This document shows, one piece after another, positions 51,675 through 60,481 of a stretch of DNA of 64,000 nt (its first letter is position 1; every line of letters begins with the position of its first letter). Under the pieces are notes generated by a model. The model searched no databases and had not been told where the DNA came from. It saw nothing but the letters and a program-made list of their open reading frames with translations. Location: the NCBI RefSeq assembly GCF_029504735.1, contig NZ_JAQFIP010000007.1, forward strand, positions 62,001 to 126,000, in the 5' to 3' direction. A program made the translations under genes and the position numbers. The stretch is from Ereboglobus sp. PH5-10 (GTDB lineage Bacteria > Verrucomicrobiota > Verrucomicrobiia > Opitutales > Opitutaceae).

Positions 51675-54600
51675 TCACACAACGGTCGCAGCGGTCTGCT
51701 CCACTTGGTTTCTGGCGTTTTGGAGCATGAAGTGGAGGCGGTTCATCATGTTGGCCTCGCTGGCGCCGCTGTCCAGGTCGAGGAAGAGGAGGCTCATGTC
51801 GGGATAGAGGTCGCGGATTCGTTTTTCTATGCCTTTTGACACGAGGTGGTTCGCTATGCAGCCGAAGGGTTGCAGGCTCACGGCGTTCATCACGCCGCGC
51901 TCGGCGAAGCCCGCAAGCTCCGCGGGGATCAGCCAGCCTTCGCCGTATTGCGAGGCGATGTTGAGCACGCGCGATGCCGACTTGGCCTGCTCGTAGGGGT
52001 TGTGCGAGGGGTGGAAATACGCGAAGGACGAGGCGGCGCGATCGAACTTTTTCTCGACGCGGCGGATGAGCGCGAAGGCCGCCGTGTCCAAAAACGGGAT
52101 GCGCGGCTTGTGCTTGAGGTGCTGCTCGATGTTGGTGCGGTGATTCGGGAATTCCTGGAGGAAGAACGTGGCGACGGAGGGCACCACCGCCTCGGCGCCC
52201 TGGTCGATGAGCCATTGGACGACGTTTTTGTTTCCTATGGAATTATACTTTACGTAAATCTCGCCGACGATGCCGATGCGGGGGACGCGGCGGTCGTGGT
52301 CGCAGATGGCGTTGAAGTCGGCTGCCGCCTCGGCGAGGAGGCGGTAGAGCGCCTTGGTGTCGCGCACCGCCACGCGGGCGATGGCAGCCTGGATGTATTC
52401 GTCGCGAAGACGCGCGGCGGAGCCGGGTTCGCGTTCGCGGGGCACGGAGGCGTAATACATCTGCGAGATGCGGTCGGCGTAGAAGACCGAGCCAATGATT
52501 TCGCTAAGGTTGCCGAGGAGCTTGAGTTTGAAACCGGGCTGGGTGTTCGAGACCGCGCCGCTCGATGTGCCGAGCGAGACGACGGGGATGTTGCCGTGAC
52601 CGGTGGCGATCATCGCTTTTTTGATGAGGGCGATGTAGTTTGACGCGCGGCATTGTCCGCCGGTCTGGCTAATGCCGATGGCGATTTCGTCGGGTTTGTA
52701 TTTGCCGCTGTTGAGCGCGCGGACGATGTCGCCGACGACGAGCGTGGCCGGGTAGCAGACTTCGTTGTTGGCGTATTTGAGGCCGAAGTCGATCGAGGCG
52801 GCGTCGCTCGGCGGCATGACTTCGCATTTGTATCCCATGAGCCCGAGGAGCATCGGGATGAAGGGCGAATAGACTTCCGAGAAAAACGGCAGGAGGATCG
52901 TGCGATGCCGGTCGGCCTCGGTGAAGATGGGCGTGGTGAGGGGTTGGGTGGATTGGGTGGCATGGGCGACCCGCCCATGTGGATTGGGCGCGAGGGAGAG
53001 TTTGCGCGCGGTGGCGGGGGAGGCGGGGAGTTTTTCCCAGCGGTTGGGATTGGCGGGGGGGGACATGGGCGAGTCGCCCATGCCACTCGATCCGCGGTAG
53101 GCGAGGCTTTCGACGAGGGAGCGGATGCGCAGGCGCAGGGAGCCGAGGTTGCTGATGTCGTCGATTTTTAGAATGGTGTGGCTCTTGCCGTTGCGGCGGA
53201 GGATGTCACCCGCCTCGTCGATGATGAACGCGTCGGGGCCGCAGCCGAACGAGGTGAGTTGCACGAAGTGCACGTTCGAGGGCGCCTCGGCAACCCAGCG
53301 AGCGGATTTGAGGATGCGGTTGGTGTAGGCCCATTGGCGGACACTGCCGGGGCCGCCGGCGTCGGTGTCGTCGTCGAGGCGCACGAGGTCTTCCGAAATC
53401 ACATCGACGCCGAAGCCGGCGATCATGTCGGCGACTTTGTGCTGGATGAGCGGGTCGGCGTGGTAGGGGCGTCCGGCGAGGAGGATGGTGACGCGGTTTT
53501 CGGCGGCGGCGCGCGCGGCGATGGCGCGGGCTTTTTCGGCGAGGGTGCGGAAGTGCTCGGTTTGCGCGGCGAGCGCGGCAGCGAAGGCGCGCTCGAAGGC
53601 GCGCGGGGCGACGCCGAGCGTTTTGGTCATGTAGTCGCGGCAGGCGCGTTCGAGGAGTTTGCGGTCGCGGAAGCTGAGCGTGGGCGCGTCGAGCGGGATG
53701 CCGTGCTTGCCCTCGGGGTTGATGGCGCTGCGGATGACGTCGGAGTAGCCGGTGACGATGGGGCAGTTGTAGGTGTTGACGGCGTTTTTGTCCTCCTGCT
53801 CCTCGTAAACGACGAAGGGCATGAGGATGCGGTCAACTTTGCGCGCGATGAGGTCGTAGATGTGCCCGTGGACGAGTTTCGCGGGGAAACAAATGTTGTC
53901 CGACATGACGGTGTGCACGCCTTTGCCGTAGAGCTCGAAGGTCGAGCGCGAGGAGAGCGTGACCTTCATTCCGGCGTGCGTGAGGAGCGCGTGCCAGAAG
54001 GGGTAGTTTTCGTAATAATTGAGCGCGCGCGGGATGCCGATGGTGATGGGATTTTCGATTTTCGATTCTCGATTTTCGATTGCTCCGGCTGCGGGTGACG
54101 GCGCGGTTCGTCCGAAGAGTTTGCTGTATTTGAAGGCGTAGATGTTTTCGCCTTTGCGGGTGTCGGCTCCGCGGTTGGTGAAGATTTTTTCGCACTTGTT
54201 GCCCGAGAAAAATGTGTTCGCGTTTGCGAAGGTGTATTTGCGGACAACACATTTGTTTTCACAACCGGGGCAGGTGGTTTCCTCGGTGGTGGAGGTGGCG
54301 GGATGGGCTAAAGAAGAGAGAAGAGTGAAGGGTGAAGGGTGAAAATCCGATCCTTTGGAATTTGGAACTTGGGGTTTGGGATTTGCACGCGAAGCGTGTA
54401 TGGCGGCGCCATACGCGCCCATGAGTTCGGGCATGTCGGCGAAGGCGACGTCGCGGTCGGTGAGGTGCTCGAGCGCGCGGACGACGGCGTGGTTGCGCAT
54501 GGTGCCGCCTTGGACGACGATGTGCGCGCCGAGGTCGTCCACGTTTTTTAATTTGAGAACTTTGTAGAGGCAGTTTTTGACGACGGAGTAGGCAATGCCC

Positions 54601-56192
54601 GCGGCGATGTCGGGCAACGTGGAGCCTTCGCGGAGCGATTGCTTGACCTTCGAGTTCATGAACACCGTGCAGCGCGTGCCGAGGTCGCAGGGATACTCGG
54701 CGGTGCAGGCGGAGGTGGCGAATTGCGCGGCGGTCTGGCCGAGGGTGTTGGCGAAACTTTCAATGAAAGAGCCGCAGCCGGAGGAGCAGGCTTCGTTGAT
54801 GTCGAGGCGGACGATGGAGCCGTTTTCGATGAACGTGGCTTTCATGTCCTGACCGCCGATGTCGAGGATGAAGGTGACTTCGGGGTTGAGTTTGTGCGCG
54901 GCGAGGTAGTGCGCGATGGTTTCGACGAGGCCGCTGTCGAAATTGAACGCGGCCTTGATGAGGTCCTCGCCGTAACCGGTGACGGCGGCGCGGGCGAGGC
55001 GGAGCGCGGGGCGTCCGGCGGCGATGGCGGCGGCGTTGAGCCCGGCGAGGCCCTTGGCGACGACGGCGAGCGGATCGCCGGAGTTTTTTTCGTAGAAGGT
55101 GTGGAGGACGTTTTCGCGCGCGTCGGTGGCGACGATTTTTGTCGTCGTGGAGCCGGAGTCGATGCCGAGGTAGATTTCCCCGTTCTCGGGCAGGTCGGCG
55201 AAGTGTGCGCGCGGGAGCGCGTAGCGTTGCTTTTCGATTTTCCAGGCTTCGTGTTCGGCGGCGCTGTCGAAGAGCACGCGGAGCGGCTGGCCGTTGAGGA
55301 GCGGGCGGCCGGCGCGCGTGGTGTTGGCGAAGCGCGCGAGGAGTTCGTCGATGGTGATTGCGAGGCGCGGGGTGTCGGTCGCGAGCGCGCAACCGAGCGC
55401 GGGGATGAGCGCGGCGGCGTCGGGCACGACGCAATCGTCGTCGGTGAGACCCATGACCTTGAGGCACGCCTTGCGCAGTTCGGGGATGAACGCGAGCGGG
55501 CCGCCGCACAGGAGCGTGAGCGGCGCGATTTCGCGTCCGCGCGCGAGCGAGGTGACGAGTTGCAGCGCGACGGCGTGAAACACGGACGCGGCGATGTCGG
55601 CCTTGGAGACGTTGCGCGCGAGAAGATTTTGAATGTCGGTCTTGGCAAACACGCCGCAGCGCGAGGCGATGGGATGCAGGGCGGTTGAGTTTTTGGCGAG
55701 TTCGTTGAGCTCGGAAACCTCGCAGCCGAGGAGCGTGGCCACCTGGTCGATGAACGCGCCGGTGCCGCCGGCGCAGGAGCCGTTCATGCGGATGTCGGGC
55801 GCGCGGCCGGGCGAGAAGAAAATCATTTTCGCATCCTCGCCGCCGATGTCGACGAGCGTGCGGATGTCGGGGTAACGGCGCTGGGCAACCTCGCCCGCGG
55901 CGACGACCTCCTGGATGAACGGGATGCGGTAGGTTTCCGAGAGTCCCATGCCCGCCGAGCCGGTGACGGTGAGCGAGACAGGGGCGTTGCCGATGCGCGT
56001 GTCGCGCGCCTGCGCGAAAGCCGCGCGCAACGCGGCGGGCACGTCGGCGTTGTGGCGCCGGTAATCGGTGAAGAGGATTTCGCCCGCGGAATCGGTGATG
56101 ACGATTTTAAGCGTGGTCGAGCCGACGTCGAGGCCGGCGAAAAGCGAGGGTGCTGGTTTGTCCGCGGGTGCAACTGTGTTAGCCGTGCTCAT
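51675..56192 (-). CDS. Giant acyl-CoA dehydratase activase (BadF x2, DUF2229, HgdB-like)
   Basis: 1505 aa. Two BadF/BcrA ASKHA ATPase domains: 17-275 with GLDVGSTTLK, Cys140 and Cys179; 340-600 with GIDSGSTTTK, Cys469/473 and Cys508 (likely 4Fe-4S ligands). A CPGCENKC motif (641-648) precedes a DUF2229 region (~715-930). An HgdB-like part (~1085-1500) includes NNEVCYPATLVVGD and GISQTGGQCRASNY. Such activases use ATP to inject electrons into 2-hydroxyacyl-CoA or benzoyl-CoA-type enzymes; the substrate is unknown. In-frame repeats form linkers at ~603-628, 704-714 and 1037-1078. Follows tetR by 34 bp. Confidence 0.88.
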   Translation of the reverse strand: MSTANTVAPADKPAPSLFAGLDVGSTTLKIVITDSAGEILFTDYRRHNADVPAALRAAFAQARDTRIGNAPVSLTVTGSAGMGLSETYRIPFIQEVVAAGEVAQRRYPDIRTLVDIGGEDAKMIFFSPGRAPDIRMNGSCAGGTGAFIDQVATLLGCEVSELNELAKNSTALHPIASRCGVFAKTDIQNLLARNVSKADIAASVFHAVALQLVTSLARGREIAPLTLLCGGPLAFIPELRKACLKVMGLTDDDCVVPDAAALIPALGCALATDTPRLAITIDELLARFANTTRAGRPLLNGQPLRVLFDSAAEHEAWKIEKQRYALPRAHFADLPENGEIYLGIDSGSTTTKIVATDARENVLHTFYEKNSGDPLAVVAKGLAGLNAAAIAAGRPALRLARAAVTGYGEDLIKAAFNFDSGLVETIAHYLAAHKLNPEVTFILDIGGQDMKATFIENGSIVRLDINEACSSGCGSFIESFANTLGQTAAQFATSACTAEYPCDLGTRCTVFMNSKVKQSLREGSTLPDIAAGIAYSVVKNCLYKVLKLKNVDDLGAHIVVQGGTMRNHAVVRALEHLTDRDVAFADMPELMGAYGAAIHASRANPKPQVPNSKGSDFHPSPFTLLSSLAHPATSTTEETTCPGCENKCVVRKYTFANANTFFSGNKCEKIFTNRGADTRKGENIYAFKYSKLFGRTAPSPAAGAIENRESKIENPITIGIPRALNYYENYPFWHALLTHAGMKVTLSSRSTFELYGKGVHTVMSDNICFPAKLVHGHIYDLIARKVDRILMPFVVYEEQEDKNAVNTYNCPIVTGYSDVIRSAINPEGKHGIPLDAPTLSFRDRKLLERACRDYMTKTLGVAPRAFERAFAAALAAQTEHFRTLAEKARAIAARAAAENRVTILLAGRPYHADPLIQHKVADMIAGFGVDVISEDLVRLDDDTDAGGPGSVRQWAYTNRILKSARWVAEAPSNVHFVQLTSFGCGPDAFIIDEAGDILRRNGKSHTILKIDDISNLGSLRLRIRSLVESLAYRGSSGMGDSPMSPPANPNRWEKLPASPATARKLSLAPNPHGRVAHATQSTQPLTTPIFTEADRHRTILLPFFSEVYSPFIPMLLGLMGYKCEVMPPSDAASIDFGLKYANNEVCYPATLVVGDIVRALNSGKYKPDEIAIGISQTGGQCRASNYIALIKKAMIATGHGNIPVVSLGTSSGAVSNTQPGFKLKLLGNLSEIIGSVFYADRISQMYYASVPREREPGSAARLRDEYIQAAIARVAVRDTKALYRLLAEAAADFNAICDHDRRVPRIGIVGEIYVKYNSIGNKNVVQWLIDQGAEAVVPSVATFFLQEFPNHRTNIEQHLKHKPRIPFLDTAAFALIRRVEKKFDRAASSFAYFHPSHNPYEQAKSASRVLNIASQYGEGWLIPAELAGFAERGVMNAVSLQPFGCIANHLVSKGIEKRIRDLYPDMSLLFLDLDSGASEANMMNRLHFMLQNARNQVEQTAATVV
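52961..53082. repeat. Paired REP-like palindromes in the activase gene
   Basis: CATGGGCG-ACC-CGCCCATG (52961-52979) and CATGGGCGA-G-TCGCCCATG (53064-53082). Both lie in frame; on the minus strand they yield peptides such as GMGDSPM and HGRVAHAT in an interdomain linker. Confidence 0.85.
54051..54078. repeat. Heptamer tract x4 in the activase gene
   Basis: In-phase ATTTTCG, ATTTTCG, ATTCTCG, ATTTTCG. Translated on the minus strand as part of IENRESKIENP, just before the DUF2229 region. Confidence 0.85.
54325..54388. repeat. Two adjacent heptamer tracts in the activase gene
   Basis: GTGAAGG, GTGAAGG, GTGAAAA (54325-54345), then TTTGGAA, TTTGGAA, CTTGGGG, TTTGGGA, TTTGCAC (54354-54388). Translated on the minus strand as NPKPQVPNSKGSDFHPSPF, the linker between the second ATPase domain and the Cys motif. 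Confidence 0.85.
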
Positions 56193-56226
56193 GGCTTGTG
56201 GATGCAGATGTGGTTGAGTTGGGGGG

Positions 56227-56943
56227 TCAGGCGGCGGCGCGGGCGGCCTTGCGTCCGGAAACCGCCGCCTTCGTTTTTGCGCGCGCGGTTTTGTTTTTTG
56301 CGGAGGAAGACGCCGGCGCGGCGGATGTGGCCGCGGCGCGTTTCATCGACGCAAACAGGGTTTGCATCATGGAAACGATGTAGGGCTTGCGCTCCATCAT
56401 GAACGCGCGGAAGGCGTCGGGGTTGTTGTCGAAGAAAACCTCGTCGAGCGCGGGCTTGGCGAGGAATGGGAAAATGAGCATTCCGTAGAGGCTCGTGAAA
56501 ATATGCGCGAGCGCGGCGTCGGTGTCGCCCTCGATGCAAAGCTCCTTGCCGATCTGGGCCTTGAGGCGCGAGACCTCGCCGAACTCGCCGCGCTTGTCGC
56601 GGAAGAGCTGCACGAGCACGCGCGGGTCGCGCTGGATTTCCATCACCATGAAATGCGGCAGGAGCGGGTCCTCGAGCAGGAGCGCGAGGTAGCCGTCCAC
56701 GAGCAGTCCGGCTTTTTCGATGAGCGGGATGTCGAGCTCGATGAGCATGGCGACCTTGGGGATGAATTCGCCGACGGCGCCGTCGAGGATGGCGCGGAAA
56801 AGGGTGTCCTTGTTGCGGTAGTAATAGTGCAGGAGGGTGCGCGAGATTTTCGCCTCGGCGGCGATATCCTGCATGGTGGTGGCGCCGAGTCCCTTGCGGA
56901 GAAAAACGGTCTTTGCGGCGTGAAGTATGGTCTGTTCGGTCAT
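56227..56943 (-). CDS. TetR/AcrR-family regulator
   Basis: 238 aa from ATG 56943; a TTG at 56997 would place the start inside the operator palindrome. The N-terminal helix-turn-helix reads TILHAAKTVFLRKGLGATTM, then DIAAEAKISRTLLHYYYRNK. The ligand domain is ~150 aa. An unusual Ala/Lys-rich tail (SSAKNKTARAKTKAAVSGRK) of about 35 residues may bind nucleic acid. It is cotranscribed with the activase gene 34 bp downstream and is probably autoregulated. Confidence 0.9.
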   Translation of the reverse strand: MTEQTILHAAKTVFLRKGLGATTMQDIAAEAKISRTLLHYYYRNKDTLFRAILDGAVGEFIPKVAMLIELDIPLIEKAGLLVDGYLALLLEDPLLPHFMVMEIQRDPRVLVQLFRDKRGEFGEVSRLKAQIGKELCIEGDTDAALAHIFTSLYGMLIFPFLAKPALDEVFFDNNPDAFRAFMMERKPYIVSMMQTLFASMKRAAATSAAPASSSAKNKTARAKTKAAVSGRKAARAAA

Positions 56944-56980
56944 CCGGTGCTTTTGTAAAGAGGTGGCGAAGGAGACGCAT

Positions 56981-56998
56981 TTTGACACCTGTGTCAAA
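56981..56998. promoter_or_regulatory. Palindromic operator upstream of tetR
   Basis: TTTGACAC-CT-GTGTCAAA, an 8-bp perfect palindrome 37 bp before the tetR start. It is followed by a related TGTTTGTCAAACA at 57000-57012, containing a further TTTGACA on the minus strand. Likely TetR sites overlapping the promoter. Confidence 0.65.
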
Positions 56999-57044
56999 CA
57001 TGTTTGTCAAACAAATCTTGCAGGCAAAAAACGCGCCTTTTGGC

Positions 57045-57629
57045 TTACTTTTCGGGCTGATTGCCCTTGAGGACGAACCGCCACGGCTTGGCCGACCAGA
57101 CGGGACCGGCGTAGTCGATGCCGATGCGCGGGGTGATGAGTATTTGTTTTTGGGATGCGCGAACCGGCGCCGGTGTGTCCTCGATCCAGAGGCCGCTGGC
57201 GGGATCGCAGGCGCAGGCGCCGTTGAGCGCGCGGTTGATTTTGAGGGCCTTGGTCAGGCGTCCGGGGCCGGTGACTCCGCCCGCGGCGCGGATGAGAATT
57301 GCGCTCGGAAAATCTTCGGGGCCGGTCACGAGATTGAGCATTTCGTGCACGCCGTAGCAGAGATAAACATACCAGACGCCGCCGGCGCGATACATGACAT
57401 CGGTGCGCGCGGTGCGGCCTTTCGATGCGTGGCAGGCGAGGTCGGTTTCGCCGTGGTAGGCCTCGGTCTCGGTGATGATGGCGCGTTGAGTTTCGCCGCC
57501 GGGCAGGCGACGGGCGAGTGTTTTGCCAATGAGCCGGCGGGCCAGGGCGACAGTGTTTTTGCAACGCAATACCTCGGGAGACATCACGTTGCCTGCCCGG
57601 TTTGGTTTCGCTTTGATTGATTTGCCCAT
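57045..57629 (-). CDS. 3-methyladenine DNA glycosylase (AAG/Mpg family)
   Basis: 194 aa. Family motifs: LARRLIGKTLARR, ITETEAYHGETDLACHAS (catalytic Glu), TDVMYRAGGVWYVYLCYGVH, and GPGRLTKALKIN. This enzyme removes alkylated and deaminated purines in base excision repair. It is divergent from tetR's operator region and from pfkB. Nothing is unusual apart from a short Lys-rich N-terminus. Confidence 0.93.
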   Translation of the reverse strand: MGKSIKAKPNRAGNVMSPEVLRCKNTVALARRLIGKTLARRLPGGETQRAIITETEAYHGETDLACHASKGRTARTDVMYRAGGVWYVYLCYGVHEMLNLVTGPEDFPSAILIRAAGGVTGPGRLTKALKINRALNGACACDPASGLWIEDTPAPVRASQKQILITPRIGIDYAGPVWSAKPWRFVLKGNQPEK

Positions 57630-57792
57630 GCGCGTTCAGTCCACTGATTCAGTCACATTTTTGCGTCAACGCATCCTTTGTGTCAAAACGCGCCCGTGTT
57701 TCAACACCGACGCGATGCCCGGGCTTGGCTTCCTCGTGAAGCATGTCTTGTATTGCCCGCAAAACCGGCGCCGCGCCGCGCAATAATTTCCA

Positions 57793-58731
57793 ATGATCAT
57801 CACGCTTACCGGAAACCTCCTCGCTGAACGCACTTTCGAATTTGCCTCGTGGCAACCGGGCGGGACGCAGCGCGCCACGGCGGAGTCGTTTCAAGTCGGA
57901 GGGAAGGGCATCAATGTCTCGAAAATGCTCGCGAACCTCGGCGCGCCCACGCTCGCCGTCTGTTTTGCCGGTGGCGAAACGGGCGATGAATGCCTGCGCT
58001 GGCTGAAGGCGCGCGGCCTTCCGCATCATGCGTTTCACACGGGCGCTCCGACGCGCAGCGGCACGGTGGTGCGCGCGCCCGATCGCGCCGAGACGACTTT
58101 TCTCGGCGTCGATGTCGAGCCCGGCGAGGCTGCGTTTGCCAAATGCGCCGCGTGGCTCGACGCGCAACCGCCCTCGCCCTCGCTCGCCATTTGCGGCAGT
58201 TTTCCCGGTTTGCTCGAGCCCGCGGGCGCGCTTTTGCGCGAGGCGATTGTCCGGCGCGTTGCGCACGGCAGTGTCTTTGTCGATACCTACGGGCCGCCGC
58301 TCGCGTGGCTCGTCAATGAGCCGGTCGCGCTCGTGAAAATCAATCGCAACGAATTCGACCAGCTATGCGCCTCCGTGAAAAACCCGGAGCTGGCGCGCGC
58401 GCTTTCTCCGTCCAACCCGATGCCCGACCGCCTCGTCGCCGCATGCCGCAACTGGCCCGTTCGCGCCTGGGTGATTACCGACGGACCCGGTCCGGTCTGG
58501 CATGCCGGGACCCCGACGGATGGGAGCGCCCCCGCCCCTGTTTCGCACCAACCGCCGGCAATCCGCGAGGTCTCGGCGACCGGTTCGGGCGACGTGCTCT
58601 TTGCCGTGTTGCTGCATAATCTCAAAAACCGTCATTTTTCACTCGCAGACGCGGTTGCGAACGCCATACCTTACGCCTCGGCCAACGCCTCAACCTCAAC
58701 CCTTGCAGAGATAAACGAAAAACAGGACTGA
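57793..58731 (+). CDS. PfkB-family sugar kinase (1-phosphofructokinase-like)
   Basis: 312 aa. N-terminal ITLTGNLLAERTF and VGGKGINVSKMLANLG, typical of the FruK/LacC group. The C-terminal ATP motif is ATGSGDVLFAVLL with the catalytic Asp. INRNEFDQL is also FruK-like. It probably phosphorylates fructose-1-phosphate, tagatose-6-phosphate or a related hexose phosphate; no PTS genes are adjacent to decide. It is relatively short and ends in a low-complexity NASTSTLAEINEKQD. Confidence 0.85.
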   Translation: MIITLTGNLLAERTFEFASWQPGGTQRATAESFQVGGKGINVSKMLANLGAPTLAVCFAGGETGDECLRWLKARGLPHHAFHTGAPTRSGTVVRAPDRAETTFLGVDVEPGEAAFAKCAAWLDAQPPSPSLAICGSFPGLLEPAGALLREAIVRRVAHGSVFVDTYGPPLAWLVNEPVALVKINRNEFDQLCASVKNPELARALSPSNPMPDRLVAACRNWPVRAWVITDGPGPVWHAGTPTDGSAPAPVSHQPPAIREVSATGSGDVLFAVLLHNLKNRHFSLADAVANAIPYASANASTSTLAEINEKQD

Positions 58732-58820
58732 ACCAACCGCCGACTTTCCGGTCTGACACAAAAACCGGGCAAACTTTAAATTCTCACCAACAACCAACAC
58801 TCAACCGTTAAAAAACAGCC

Positions 58821-59486
58821 ATGAACAAAGCCGTAATCGCAGCCGTCATCATCATCGCCCTGCTTGTCGGAGGCTACTTTGGTTACCAAAGCCATCAGAC
58901 AAAAAAGGAGAAAGCACTTATGGAACAACGCATCGCGGACGAACAGGCCGCCCATGAGCGCGCCCTCGCCGAGGCCAAGAAAAACGCGGAAGCCGCCGCC
59001 GAGGCCGCCCGCCTCAGCGACCTCAAGGCCAAGCAGGAAGCCGAAGCCGCCCAGCGTGAAATCGCCCGCTTGCGCGCCGAACAGGCCGCCGCCGAGGCCG
59101 CCCGCCGCAACGCCGAGGAGCAAGTCCGCTTCGCCGCCGCCGAGCGCGCCCGCCTTGCCAAGGAAAAGGAGCAGGCCATCGGCGAAGCCCGCCGCATTGC
59201 CGAGCAACGCGAGAGGGAAGCCGCCGCCGCCGAGGCCGCCCGCAAGGCCACCCTCGAAAAACTTGCCGCCGCCGAGGCCGCCCAGCGCGCCGCCGCTGAC
59301 CGCGAGGCCGCCCGTCTCGCCGCGCTTCAGACGCAGCAGGCCGTCGAGCGCGAACAGGCCCAAACCGTGGTCGCCAAGACCCGGGCCGAATACGAGGATC
59401 GCGCCGTTTACAACACCGACTACAAGCGCCGTTCGCACTACAACCTCAGCGTTGAAATGAAAAACGCCGAGACGGAAGGCCAATAA
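58821..59486 (+). CDS. Membrane-anchored Ala-rich coiled-coil protein
   Basis: 221 aa. One N-terminal helix (AVIAAVIIIALLVGGYFGY) acts as anchor. About 150 residues of Ala/Glu/Arg-rich coiled coil follow, with recurring AEAA(Q/R) units (AEAAQREIARLRAEQAAAEA, AAAEAARKATLEKLAAAEAA). A short basic-aromatic tail ends it (YNTDYKRRSHYNLSVEMKNA). TolA-like in build, but without a TolA C-domain. The function is unknown; it could be a periplasmic or cytoplasmic spacer. The DNA is repetitive in this part. Confidence 0.7.
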   Translation: MNKAVIAAVIIIALLVGGYFGYQSHQTKKEKALMEQRIADEQAAHERALAEAKKNAEAAAEAARLSDLKAKQEAEAAQREIARLRAEQAAAEAARRNAEEQVRFAAAERARLAKEKEQAIGEARRIAEQREREAAAAEAARKATLEKLAAAEAAQRAAADREAARLAALQTQQAVEREQAQTVVAKTRAEYEDRAVYNTDYKRRSHYNLSVEMKNAETEGQ

Positions 59487-59649
59487 CCCGCAAACGCAAC
59501 CGGTGCGAAACCGGCGGGGATCCAAAAATGCCCAAAACGCCGCCGCGCGTCCCTCAAAAAGGGGCGGCGGACGGCTTTTCTGATGTTTTTGGCAAATAAT
59601 CCTTGCTACCGTTTGCGCCGGGCTTCTTATTCCGACCTTTTATTTTCAC

Positions 59650-59964
59650 ATGAAAGCCATTATTAAAACGCAAGGACAGCAGTTCGCCGTGACCGAAGGC
59701 GACATCCTCGTCGTCAACCGCTATCCCAAGACAGAAGCCGGTAACACGGTTGAGATCAAAGAGGTGCTCTCCGTCGGCGAAGGCGATTCTTTCCGCGTTG
59801 GCACGCCTCTCATTGAAGGCGCAACCGTCACCGCCAAAATCCTTGAAAACAAGCGCGGCGATAAAATCGTCGTCTTCAAGAAAAAGAAACGCAAAGGCAT
59901 GGAGCGCAAACAAGGCCACCGCCAGGAACTCTCCGTGATCAAAATCGAATCAATCAAAGCATAA
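59650..59964 (+). CDS. rplU: 50S ribosomal protein L21
   Basis: 104 aa. [20 protein letters not shown] at the start and [14 protein letters not shown] near the end are diagnostic of bL21. It is followed 9 bp later by rpmA, the standard order. The upstream region has a promoter-like TTGCTA at 59603, and no stop-proximal alternative start is likely. Confidence 0.97.
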   Translation: MKAIIKTQGQQFAVTEGDILVVNRYPKTEAGNTVEIKEVLSVGEGDSFRVGTPLIEGATVTAKILENKRGDKIVVFKKKKRKGMERKQGHRQELSVIKIESIKA

Positions 59965-59973
59965 GGAACAGTC

Positions 59974-60213
59974 ATGGCGCACAAAAAAGGTCAGGGAACA
60001 TCCTCCAACGGACGCGAGAGCCATTCGAAACGACTCGGCGTGAAGAAATTCGGCGGCGAGTCCGTTATTGCCGGAAACATCATCGTCCGGCAGCGCGGCA
60101 CCAAGCTCCACGCCGGCCGCAATGTCGGCACCGGCCGCGACTGGACGCTCTTCGCCCTCAAGGACGGCAAGGTCGTTTACGACAAGCCGCACCGCAAGGT
60201 CTCCGTCGAATAA
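59974..60213 (+). CDS. rpmA: 50S ribosomal protein L27
   Basis: 79 aa. It starts [20 protein letters not shown], with the mature-type N-terminus that reaches the peptidyl-transferase centre and no Firmicutes-style cleaved extension. [19 protein letters not shown] is the family core. It is in an operon with rplU and ends before a clear terminator. The obgE gene often found next is absent here. Confidence 0.97.
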   Translation: MAHKKGQGTSSNGRESHSKRLGVKKFGGESVIAGNIIVRQRGTKLHAGRNVGTGRDWTLFALKDGKVVYDKPHRKVSVE

Positions 60214-60258
60214 GACGTAAACGCGGAGCATCCGCGCAACACGCGCAACCCATTTCAA

Positions 60259-60284
60259 ACGCGGCCCGAGGGCTGCGTTTTTTT
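60259..60284 (+). terminator. Rho-independent terminator of rplU-rpmA
   Basis: A 9-bp stem ACGCGGCCC/GGGCTGCGT (one G-T pair), loop GA, followed by T7, 45 bp after rpmA. Confidence 0.88.
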
Positions 60285-60481
60285 ATTTTGCGGGGTTGGC
60301 CCGCCCATCCTTTGCGGGCTTGCGGGCAGGGCGGTTTCGCCGTTTCGAGCGATAACGACAGTCCGCCAATTGCCGCGTTTTGTGTTTCCCGCACCCGGCA
60401 CCCGCGATTCTCGGAGCGCTTGGCGAAACGGCTCGACTTCGCGACAATCCTTTTCATTCTCGGGGACAACCCCGCTTCCCC

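Noticed and set aside
48756-51759. Island as a prophage or integrative element with integrase
   Set aside because: No integrase, transposase or phage structural gene is visible in or next to the island.
54051-54388. Short tandem tracts as a CRISPR array
   Set aside because: Units are 7 bases with no spacers and lie inside a coding sequence.
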